The notes under the pieces: model-generated
Seen by the model: only the letters and a program-made list of their open reading frames with translations
Databases searched by the model: none
What the model was told of the DNA's origin: nothing
Origin: Candidatus Pedobacter colombiensis
GTDB lineage: Bacteria; Bacteroidota; Bacteroidia; Sphingobacteriales; Sphingobacteriaceae
Reading direction: 5' to 3'
NCBI GenBank assembly: GCA_029202485.1
Contig: CP119313.1
Location: 3,286,001 to 3,350,000 of the forward strand
Length of the DNA stretch: 64,000 bases
Program-made: the position numbers and the translations under genes
Shown here: piece after piece, positions 34,378 through 42,900 of the stretch
How the letters are laid out: every line of letters begins with the position of its first letter
Position numbering within the stretch: position 1 is the first letter of the stretch

Positions 34378-35010
34378 TTATGGTAGGTTATACAATTGCT
34401 TGCTACGTTCTATTTCCTGTTTCTCCCTGTAACGCTGGCTGGTCAGTAGCGATGTGTTGTTGTTAAAGCTTCTTAGGAAGCTGAGCTGATCTTCCATTTC
34501 ATCATAGATACCATCAATGGCTTTGAGCCTTTCGTCATCGTTCATCTCCAGCTTGCCGGAGGTAATGACATTGGCCAGTTCATCGAGGTTACGCAGGCTT
34601 TGGTTCAGCAGGTTACTATATACATTACCTATATAAGCTATTTCACTCGTGTTAAGCAGGTTGCTCCCCTTGAATCTTGAATAAGCATTTTTATATTCTT
34701 TGATAAGCACGATCTGGTATTCAATGATGCGGCCTACCTTATAGTACTTTTTGACCGTAGGGCTTGCTTCCATAAGCCCATCAATAAAAAGCTTGTGCAT
34801 ACTGAAATTACCTTCAGACAGGTCTTTGATGGTTTTGTATCCCTTGCTTAATACCGTGTATCCTTTCTTCATATCGCTGAGGATCTGTTTGAACTGGGTC
34901 AGTTTTTCAACATTTAACAGCAGCTGGATGGCTTCATCACTTTGTGCCCGGACATTTAAAGTCCCGAAACCCAATAGGAACAGGAGCATTGCAAAAATTA
35001 TCTTTTTCAT
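34378..35010 (-). CDS. TraI-like exported protein, paralogue 3
   Basis: 210 residues with a signal peptide (NVRAQ cleavage region, about residue 22) and a helical mature part. It is related to the next gene upstream (35017-35658): KKGYTVLSKGYKTIKDLSEG versus KKGYEIGKDGLNLIGDIKDG, and DDERLKAIDGIYDEMEDQ versus DDERLQRINAMYEDMADK. Automatic annotation of such proteins sometimes says TerB/tellurite; nothing here supports that role. A VirB5-like periplasmic role is inference. Confidence 0.8.
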   Translation of the reverse strand: MKKIIFAMLLFLLGFGTLNVRAQSDEAIQLLLNVEKLTQFKQILSDMKKGYTVLSKGYKTIKDLSEGNFSMHKLFIDGLMEASPTVKKYYKVGRIIEYQIVLIKEYKNAYSRFKGSNLLNTSEIAYIGNVYSNLLNQSLRNLDELANVITSGKLEMNDDERLKAIDGIYDEMEDQLSFLRSFNNNTSLLTSQRYREKQEIERSKQLYNLP

Positions 35011-35016
35011 ATCCCT

Positions 35017-35658
35017 TTATTTAATGGCGTTTAAAATGCCCATGTCCTGCAATTCTTCATAATCCCTGTACCTGCTGCGGACAAGTGCAAGGGCATTGTT
35101 GCTGAACGATAAAGCGAACTCATATTTATCTGCCATGTCTTCGTACATGGCGTTTATCCTTTGCAGCCGCTCGTCATCTTTGAGCGAAAAATTACCATCC
35201 TCCGTAATGAGCCTGAGTGAAGAGATCGTGTCATCGCTTTGTGCTACAAGCCGCCCGAGTACACTTTCACAATAACTGCCTTCACTAAGGGTAAGCATTT
35301 TGCTGTCCCTGAGTTGCCGGAGCGTCTTATCCCGCAAGGCTGTTATTTTATCCTGTAGGTAAAAGCACTTTTTTATACGGCTGTACTTTTTGATTTCCGG
35401 ATTTACGGCAGTGAGTGATCCAAAGTATGTTTTGTGTAGGTTGAAATCCCCGTCTTTGATATCACCTATGAGGTTCAACCCATCTTTTCCAATCTCATAG
35501 CCCTTTTTGGCATACCCTATATAGACCTGCAATGCAGCTATCTGTTGGATCAGGTACTGGCGTTGTGTTTTTTTCTGGCGGAACCATTCCCCGAAAGTCT
35601 GTGCCTGTGCCCCAATTGCAAGGGAAGCAAGGAACAATAATGTGATCATTCGTTTCAT
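35017..35658 (-). CDS. TraI-like exported protein, paralogue 2
   Basis: 213 residues with a signal peptide (IGAQAQ, about residue 20) and a helical mature region, paralogous to 34378-35010 (shared NFSLKDDERLQRI-type motif). It also resembles in layout the longer 35677-36351 protein. Spacing of 6 and 18 bases to neighbours places all three in one transcript. Periplasmic transfer-apparatus role inferred from context. Confidence 0.8.
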   Translation of the reverse strand: MKRMITLLFLASLAIGAQAQTFGEWFRQKKTQRQYLIQQIAALQVYIGYAKKGYEIGKDGLNLIGDIKDGDFNLHKTYFGSLTAVNPEIKKYSRIKKCFYLQDKITALRDKTLRQLRDSKMLTLSEGSYCESVLGRLVAQSDDTISSLRLITEDGNFSLKDDERLQRINAMYEDMADKYEFALSFSNNALALVRSRYRDYEELQDMGILNAIK

Positions 35659-35676
35659 AATTATTAAATTTTGTTG

Positions 35677-36351
35677 TTACTGTATACCGTAAAGTTTCCT
35701 GACCATGTCCACTTCCTGCTGTGACTTTGAGCGCTGCAAGCTCAGCATGGAATTATCGGCATTGAAAGCCCTTAGGTCGATATAGTTCTGTTGCACCTTT
35801 AGGGCAGCGCCAGCTATCATCTCCAATCGTTTGGCGTCAGTCATTTGTGTACGGAATGAATTAATGACCAGGTAGAGTTCCTCCATATTATCCACACTAT
35901 GTTCCAATATGCCGCTATAGACCTTTCCGATGTATTCGATTTCAGATGGGGTAAAATGCTTGTCGCTCCTGACCAGTGCCCATGCCCTTTGATATTCGCT
36001 GACAATAAGTTTCTGTTTTTCTACCACCTCCCGAATCCTTTGGTAATAGCTGATCACAGCCTTTACCTTTTTTAAATCCTCGAAATAGGTTTTGTATAAG
36101 TCTTTCTGCTTCTCGGTCCATTCGCTGATTTCAGTTAGCTTCAGTTTGGATAGTGCATTTTCAAGGACTTTCTGTGCGTTCTGCAACCAGATGACCTTAT
36201 TTTGTTGCCGCTGGATTTGCAGGTCAACCGCGCGGATCACTTTTTTTATACCGGCCTTTATGATTTCCAGTATGGGTATCTGGGCATGTGTCTGTTTTAC
36301 AGGTGCCAGCATAACCAGCATCATTATTACAATCATGATTCGCTTTTTCAT
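35677..36351 (-). CDS. traI: TraI, conjugative transposon protein (DUF4141-like)
   Basis: 224 residues with a signal peptide (THAQ, about residue 24) and long helices: VIRAVDLQIQRQQNKVIWLQ and EISEWTEKQKDLYKTYFEDL are typical of DUF4141/TraI. It overlaps the traG stop region by 4 bases, and traG-traI is the standard order. It is followed by two shorter paralogues. Confidence 0.88.
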   Translation of the reverse strand: MKKRIMIVIMMLVMLAPVKQTHAQIPILEIIKAGIKKVIRAVDLQIQRQQNKVIWLQNAQKVLENALSKLKLTEISEWTEKQKDLYKTYFEDLKKVKAVISYYQRIREVVEKQKLIVSEYQRAWALVRSDKHFTPSEIEYIGKVYSGILEHSVDNMEELYLVINSFRTQMTDAKRLEMIAGAALKVQQNYIDLRAFNADNSMLSLQRSKSQQEVDMVRKLYGIQ

Positions 36352-38813
36352 TTTACCTCCTCTTTATTTTTAGCGTTACTTTCCTTTGTCATGGCCGCAA
36401 TTCCGGCTTCCATACTTCCATACCGCTCTGCGTATTCAGCAACCCTTACCCGTTCCTTGCCCTCTGTGGTGAAGGCGTAATATTCTTCGGGGCATAACTC
36501 GTTCTTATATACCTTTTGTACCTGACCGCCGAGGTCAATGAAGATTTCACGGTCATCTTTGTTGACAGAAAGCAGTATGGTCTTGGCTTTCTCGGAAAGT
36601 CCCAATGTGTCCTGAAGCTTATCAAACTTGTTGATGAACTTTTTCATGTCCATCAGGATTTTAATATCTGCATTATTAATAATGGCATCTTTGATAATTG
36701 GTGAGCTGATCAGATCATCTAGTTCCTGCGTGATAACGATAGGCACGCCATTGAATTTTCGGATCGTCTTAAAGGCATACTTTAAAAAGGCTGCCATGCC
36801 ACTTTTTGCAATGGCAGACCATGCCTCATCAATCGCCAGCACCTTACGGGTGCCTTTTAACTTGCGCATTTTGGAGATAAAGAGTTCCATGATAATGAGC
36901 GTCACCACCGGGAACAAAATGGGATGGTCTTTGATGTTATCGAGTTCAAAAACCACAAACTGCTGACCCAATAAGTCAAGCTTTTCCGTAGCATTGAGCA
37001 GGTAATCGAACTCTCCACCTCTATAATAAGGACGCAGCACGTATAAAAAGTTGTCGACATCAAAATCCTTGTCTTTTACTTTATGGTGCTTTAAAACACC
37101 AACGTAAATCGTTTCCAGGTACTCATAAAAGGTATTGAAGCAGGCGAAAACGTTTTTATTCTGATCAAGGTATTCATAGTAACCACTCATGGCGTTGGAA
37201 AGTGCGACATATTCACTGCGGTTGAAATTCTCATTCTCCTGTTTCCAGAGCGTTACAAGTAAGCTTTTCAGGCTTTCTTTCTTTTCGGTATCGAGCTCCT
37301 GGCCTTCAGGCAAAAAGAAAGGATTGAATTTTATAGGGTTTGATTCCTCGTAAGTAAAATAATAGCCACCTACGAGTTCAACTAAGCTCTTGTAGCTTCC
37401 TCCAATATCAACTGTCAGGCAATGGGCGCTTTGCCTGTAAAGGGTATGAAGTATGTGGTTTACCGTCATCGACTTGCCACCACCGCTGGTACCACAAACA
37501 AGTGTTCCCATATTACTGGTTACTCCGCTATCACGTGGACGGTCAAAGAGATCCACATAAATGGGTCTTGATGAAAGCCGGTCGCAGAACCTGATACCCT
37601 GGTGTGGAAGCACACTTAGTGGTTCACCTTCGAGGTTCAGAAAACAGGTAGCTTGTTCCAGAAAGGTATCGAAGGTATCATTGATAGGAAAATCCGCTGC
37701 GTTGCCCGGAATCCCTGCCCAGAATATCTGTGCGGCTCCTGCCGTTTCTTCCTTTGCCACGGCATCCATCTGGGCAAGTGCTGAACTGACTTTGTTTTTC
37801 AGCTCTTTTAATTCGCTTTTATCTTCTGACCAGAGCAGCACATTAAAATGCGCTTTTACCGGAAGCCGCTGTTCGCTGATCGTTTCATTTAAAAAATCAT
37901 TGACCGCATCACGCGAAATTGCATTTTCCCTGCTATAAGCAGAGAGTGATTGCAGCCTGAGCTTTTTGCTTTCGAGTTTCTTGATGGTCTGACGCTCATC
38001 TTCGATAAAGATATATTGGTTATAAAGATGGTCGCAGTCCAGGAGTTGGCCGAGTGAACTGGCAAATCCCATGCTGAACTTGGTCCTGTCGGTACTGAAT
38101 TTTTCATAGTTGATCCTGCTCCCACAAAGTGCCGGAAGATCCGTGACATCAGCTAACGTGTATAACTGGCATTGCTTTGATCCAACGGTAATGCTATCCC
38201 TAAACTCTATGTCACTAACCGATAAACCTTTTGCTTGCGCTGCAAGGTTGCAATAATGTTCAATAACCCCTTTGCTGCGATGCCCACTGCCAAGTCCGCT
38301 GTCCAATATCCGCTCCAACTTTACGAGGCCAGAGTCTTCCAATATTTTTTTGAACTGCCCGCAACTGTCTATAAACCGTTGCAACATATCTGCCTTAATA
38401 GTCTGTTCCGGTACAATACTTTTTCGAAGCAGGTTGGAAAATAAAGAACTGCTTAGTTTTCGGCCATCAGGCTTCTTAGTCAGGTAGATATAACAACTAT
38501 GTTCCAGGTAAACACGGCCCTTAAAATACTGTCCTGATGCGGCGGCCAAAAAATTGGTGTCTTCTTCTTTGGTAGGTTCATATTGCTTTTTCGCAAACCA
38601 ATCCTGTTTGTGAAACACCGTATGTTTGGGCAGTAACTTGATGGCCTTTACCCATGCCTGGTGAAAGGACTCGTATTCATGATCCGATAAGGTAAAAATC
38701 TCCGGCAGCGTTGCTTTGTAGGCAACCGTTATATCGCCCTGTTTACTTAAAATACAGTTATGCTCTATGCCCAGTATGGGCATAATATCATCTATCCACT
38801 TTTCCATGCGCAA
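36348..38813 (-). CDS. traG: TraG, conjugation ATPase (VirB4-like), ICE B copy
   Basis: 821-residue VirB4-family ATPase. Walker A is GTSGGGKS at 441-448; Walker B is VLAIDEAWSAI near 650. The N-terminal domain (about 1-400) is that of CagE/TrbE/VirB type. It is homologous along its length to the partial TraG at 1-1553 but clearly diverged, so the two loci are not recent duplicates. It follows a 290-aa unknown that separates it from traF, unlike the ICE A order. Confidence 0.96.
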   Translation of the reverse strand: MRMEKWIDDIMPILGIEHNCILSKQGDITVAYKATLPEIFTLSDHEYESFHQAWVKAIKLLPKHTVFHKQDWFAKKQYEPTKEEDTNFLAAASGQYFKGRVYLEHSCYIYLTKKPDGRKLSSSLFSNLLRKSIVPEQTIKADMLQRFIDSCGQFKKILEDSGLVKLERILDSGLGSGHRSKGVIEHYCNLAAQAKGLSVSDIEFRDSITVGSKQCQLYTLADVTDLPALCGSRINYEKFSTDRTKFSMGFASSLGQLLDCDHLYNQYIFIEDERQTIKKLESKKLRLQSLSAYSRENAISRDAVNDFLNETISEQRLPVKAHFNVLLWSEDKSELKELKNKVSSALAQMDAVAKEETAGAAQIFWAGIPGNAADFPINDTFDTFLEQATCFLNLEGEPLSVLPHQGIRFCDRLSSRPIYVDLFDRPRDSGVTSNMGTLVCGTSGGGKSMTVNHILHTLYRQSAHCLTVDIGGSYKSLVELVGGYYFTYEESNPIKFNPFFLPEGQELDTEKKESLKSLLVTLWKQENENFNRSEYVALSNAMSGYYEYLDQNKNVFACFNTFYEYLETIYVGVLKHHKVKDKDFDVDNFLYVLRPYYRGGEFDYLLNATEKLDLLGQQFVVFELDNIKDHPILFPVVTLIIMELFISKMRKLKGTRKVLAIDEAWSAIAKSGMAAFLKYAFKTIRKFNGVPIVITQELDDLISSPIIKDAIINNADIKILMDMKKFINKFDKLQDTLGLSEKAKTILLSVNKDDREIFIDLGGQVQKVYKNELCPEEYYAFTTEGKERVRVAEYAERYGSMEAGIAAMTKESNAKNKEEVK

Positions 38814-38835
38814 AATCCTTTTAAGATGAATTCAA

Positions 38836-39636
38836 TTACATTTTTTTTCCTTTTCTTTTTTTAGGGGTCTCTTCTTTTACTTCCGGCTTTTTTGATAATC
38901 TTTCCTTATTTTCCTCAATAAGCTTCGGGATATAGGTATCAGCCCAATCCACTCTTTTAGCAATAAAATGCGACTGGATATTATTTTGCCGGACAAACTC
39001 CCTTTGCTCCCGCTCATATTTTCTGGCGAAACCGACAGGATCTAGTTTATGTTCCAGTGGAATTTCAATAAGGACTATATCTTTGGGAATGGACGTGATC
39101 TTATCATAGTCCAACTGTTCTATCTGGAAAGTTGCAGGGTTATACGGAAAAACGTAACACTCCTCAAATGGGGATCTATGCTCTTCCAACTCACTGAACG
39201 TAATTCCAAGGGTAGAAAAGTCATCTTTTGGCCGGATACAGTCCATGGGTAGGTCTACATAAAAAGTGTGGCCTTCAATCTCTATTGTGGTCAGCCTCCC
39301 TGAAAGCCTTGCTTCAAGAACCTCCTGATTGACCATAATATCAAAATCTGTTTTGTTTTCCAGTTCGGCTACTGTCTTATTGTAAACCATTGCCATCCCT
39401 TCCGGGTCAAGGCTTACAAATTGCGGGATACGGATATCGATAAGATCAGGATAACCAGGAAAGGGTATATTTTTGCTCACCTTGTCGTATTCAAATTCGT
39501 AATGTGTCACTTTATCATCCATCTCAAAAATGGAGATGGTATTCACATCCTTACCCAGTTCCCTCAGTTCCTTTTTAGCTACATCCACCAAAAAGGTAGT
39601 TCCTTCTATTTCTATTGTTGGTAATTGCCTTTCCAT
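38836..39636 (-). CDS. Uncharacterised protein made of two tandem copies of one domain
   Basis: About 266 residues from the Met at 39636; the longer frame uses a TTG at 39708 inside traF. The protein is an internal repeat: LPTIEIEGTTFLVDVAKKEL..IRIPQFVSLDPEGMA in the first half, then LTTIEIEGHTFYVDLPMDCI..IEIPLEHKLDPVGFA in the second. Each unit ends in a DPxG(M/F)A box. The tail is basic (KKRKGKKM). No known family. It sits between traF and traG. Confidence 0.7.
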   Translation of the reverse strand: MERQLPTIEIEGTTFLVDVAKKELRELGKDVNTISIFEMDDKVTHYEFEYDKVSKNIPFPGYPDLIDIRIPQFVSLDPEGMAMVYNKTVAELENKTDFDIMVNQEVLEARLSGRLTTIEIEGHTFYVDLPMDCIRPKDDFSTLGITFSELEEHRSPFEECYVFPYNPATFQIEQLDYDKITSIPKDIVLIEIPLEHKLDPVGFARKYEREQREFVRQNNIQSHFIAKRVDWADTYIPKLIEENKERLSKKPEVKEETPKKRKGKKM

Positions 39637-39646
39637 CTTTCGTTTT

Positions 39647-39958
39647 TTAATAGATAAATATTTTCCTGCTGTTACATTTGACCAGCCTGGGTATGCTCCG
39701 TTTTGCAATCGCCTTCATCATGCCATACTCCCCGTATTTATTGCTGAGTGCATATACCTTGACCATAAGTCCGCTGGCTGCAATAGCAATAATGATCACA
39801 CATAAAATGGATGGCAACCCGATGATGTACATTGTGGCATATACCATGAGCAGTAGTAGAATGCCTGCGCCCAGATACCAGATGTATTGCGCGCGCAGCC
39901 CCTTAAACTCAATGCTGCGGTTAATGCCTTTGTTGATTTGATATACACTGTTTGCCAT
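39647..39958 (-). CDS. traF: TraF, conjugative transposon membrane protein (DUF4133), ICE B copy
   Basis: 103 residues, beginning MANSVYQINKGINRSIEFKG, with two membrane segments (about 27-62) and the basic AIAKRSIPR near the end, as in the ICE A copy. It follows the 1856-aa gene by 4 bases and is followed by the repeat-domain gene. Confidence 0.93.
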   Translation of the reverse strand: MANSVYQINKGINRSIEFKGLRAQYIWYLGAGILLLLMVYATMYIIGLPSILCVIIIAIAASGLMVKVYALSNKYGEYGMMKAIAKRSIPRLVKCNSRKIFIY

Positions 39959-39962
39959 AATA

Positions 39963-42900
39963 TTACATTCTTAGTTTTCTGCTCCTAACCGGATTCATAG
40001 CCCTTTCTTCCGTTTCCTTGTTCTGATAAAGCGGCCTTATATTGCTGTGCGTTTGCTGATGCGCATCAATATGACTAACCAGCAACAGGTTTTCAACTTT
40101 GGTGACCACGCCATCCACTTGATCTTGTTCCACACTATCTTTCGGTTGCCGTTCTGCCAACTGCCTTTCCTGAATTTTACTATTGATTTCTTTTTCCAGA
40201 AGCGATAGCGTGCTTTTGAGCTTTAGCAAATCCTCTTCTTGTTGAAAGGGCTTTTCCAGGATTTTTTCCATTAGGGGGATTTCTTTCTTTAGCTCAATCA
40301 ATTCCTTTTGGTGTCTTTGCTCGAGTTGACCTACCATATCAATAGCACTCAGAAAATACCTGGCGGCGAGTTTTGGATTATCTGTATTAGGATAGCCGCC
40401 ATTATAGGTGTAATGAATACCATCTTCGCTACGCCTTGCAAAAAATGAATTGCAAGCTATAGCTATGTTATCCCTATTGGTTTCCGATTTTGGTACCAGG
40501 AAAAGTTCATATCCATATAAGCTCCCAATATGCCTGTTGTCGGTACTTTGATAAGCAGTCTGATGAAGGTCAATAAGATATTTACCCAATACTTCCGTGT
40601 CAGCATGCTTACAGCCACTCAGTTGTAGGGGATTGGATTTAATGCCATCCTTTTCATGCTTCAGTACCCTTTGATAGTGGGAGTTGTCCTCCCGTAGCTT
40701 ACCTAAAATAGCTTCTTTACGCTCACAACTAAGAATCATTTTTTCAAGGCTGAATCTGCCATTACTGATTTCACGGAAATGGGCTTTTTTCAGATTTTCA
40801 AGTACGGCCAATTTCTTTTCCACCTTACTCTTTTCCAGCAGCGAAGTATCACCGGAAAGGATAGCGATATATTCGCTGAAATTCATGCCGCTTTTTTCAT
40901 CTATTGACCCTTCATCAATGGTCCTGATATGGAGTTCATTGTTTTTCATCTGGGAGATAAAGAGCTGTTTATTCTTCAGCAAATTGAACTTGTAATTATC
41001 CAGGCTTTGTTCCACAGCATAGATATAGCTCTTAATCTTGTTGTTAAAATGCGCTTTAGCCACCCAGTTTCCTTTACGTGCGCCCCGTCCATTGCGCTGT
41101 TCCAGCTCCGATGGTTTCCAGGGGATATCGATATGGTGCATGGCCACCATGCGTTGCTGTACATTAAGGCCGGTGCCTGCTTTTTCCGTACTGCCCAATA
41201 GGATACGGATCTGGCCGCTATTCATTTTATTAAATAGCTTTGCTCTTTTGACGCCAACCCAGTCATTGTCATGAATGAAAGTGATCTCATGGGCAGGGAT
41301 ATTAAAATCCTTTACCAGCTTTTCCTTGAGGGCATCGTAAAGATTGAATACACCGGCTTTTGGTGTCCCGATATCGGAGAAGATAATCTGCGTACCCTTT
41401 TGCTCATGGCTCTTCTCATACCACTCCGCTACTTTTCTGGCGCAAACATTTACCTTATGGTTTGGGTGGTCTTCGTATAGAACCGGATCAATCAGCCGCA
41501 TGTCGGCAGACATCTTTTTGGCATAATTGGTGGCGATAAGCATCCTTGCCTTATCCTCACTGGCACTAAGCGCTGGCCGCCCGATAAAATGGGCATTTCC
41601 TGTTTTCGCAAAGGCCATCAAGCACTTGATATATTCCTGCTGATCCCCTGTGGGCTTGATACTCACTAGCTCTTCGTCCAGTTCCGGTTTATCGAGATGG
41701 ATATGCTGAGCGGTTTTATAATCCGTAATCTCATTATAAAACATCGCGAGTTCGGGAACCTTAATAAAATGACGGAACCTTTCTTTGGCAATGATCTCAT
41801 TGGTAACACTGAATTCAAAATCAGTCGTCTTGCGGGCATACACTGCAGCCCAGCCATCAAAATTTTCAATACCCTGACGCTTCATCTCCTTTGGGCGCAG
41901 GTATTTGAATATGAGATACAACTCCGTAAGGCTATTGGATATGGGTGTGCCGGATAAGAAAGTAGCACACAGGTCGGCATCGAATTTCTGTTGCAGTGTA
42001 CGGATAGCAAAAAGCATATTGAGCGATTTCTGGCTGCCCTCTGTATTGCCCAGGCCGGATACACGGCCATGACGGGTGGTAAAAGTCAGGTTCTTAAATT
42101 TATGGGATTCATCAATGAAAAGATGATCAATACCCATTTCACGGAAATCGATGCCCTCATCCTTACTTTTTTCTATCCGGGCTTCTATCCCTTTGAGTTT
42201 CCCAGTAAGGTTATTTTTCCGGATCTCTAATCCTTTGAGCATTGACTTTGAAATATCATCACCCAATGAGCGGAGCGTTTCGAGATCCTGGTCTACACAG
42301 TCCAGTTCTGCCTGCAAGATGGCTTGTTGCACTTCCGGTGCCTGTGGTATTTTGATAAACTGATCATGGGTCAGGATCACGCAATCCCAATTATTGCTTT
42401 TGATTTCATGGAAAAGGCGTAGCCTTTTCGCTGGTTCGTAATCACTGTCATCCGGTGCCAGTATCCTTGCCTTGGGGTAGGCTAGTTTATAGGTATCCCT
42501 GATCTCGCTGGCATTGGATTTCAGCGCAAGGATCATTGGCTTACGCACGATATCCAAGCGCTTCATCTCCTGTGCGGCAATAATCATGGTAAGCGTTTTT
42601 CCAAGTCCTACTTCATGATCGATCAGGCCACCACGGTTTTCAATGATACGCCATGCTGCATTTTTTTGTGAGCTGTACAGGTCTTCAATACCAAGGGCAG
42701 CCTTGTTCAGCCCTGGAAAGCTCAGATGACTACCATCATACTCCCGCAACCGGTAACAGTTAAAAGTGTCATTGTATAAAAGTTCCAGTGCCTTTCTTTC
42801 GGCTGAAGGAAGTTCTGTTAACCAGATCAGGAAGGCCCCTCTTATGTTTTCAATTTTCTGGTGAGCAAGTTGGGTGGCGTCATTATCCGGAATCCGGACG

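Noticed and set aside
34378..35658. Tellurite-resistance (TerB) role for the TraI-like paralogues
   Set aside because: Signal peptides, paralogy to TraI and position in the tra operon point to the transfer apparatus; no tellurite genes are nearby.
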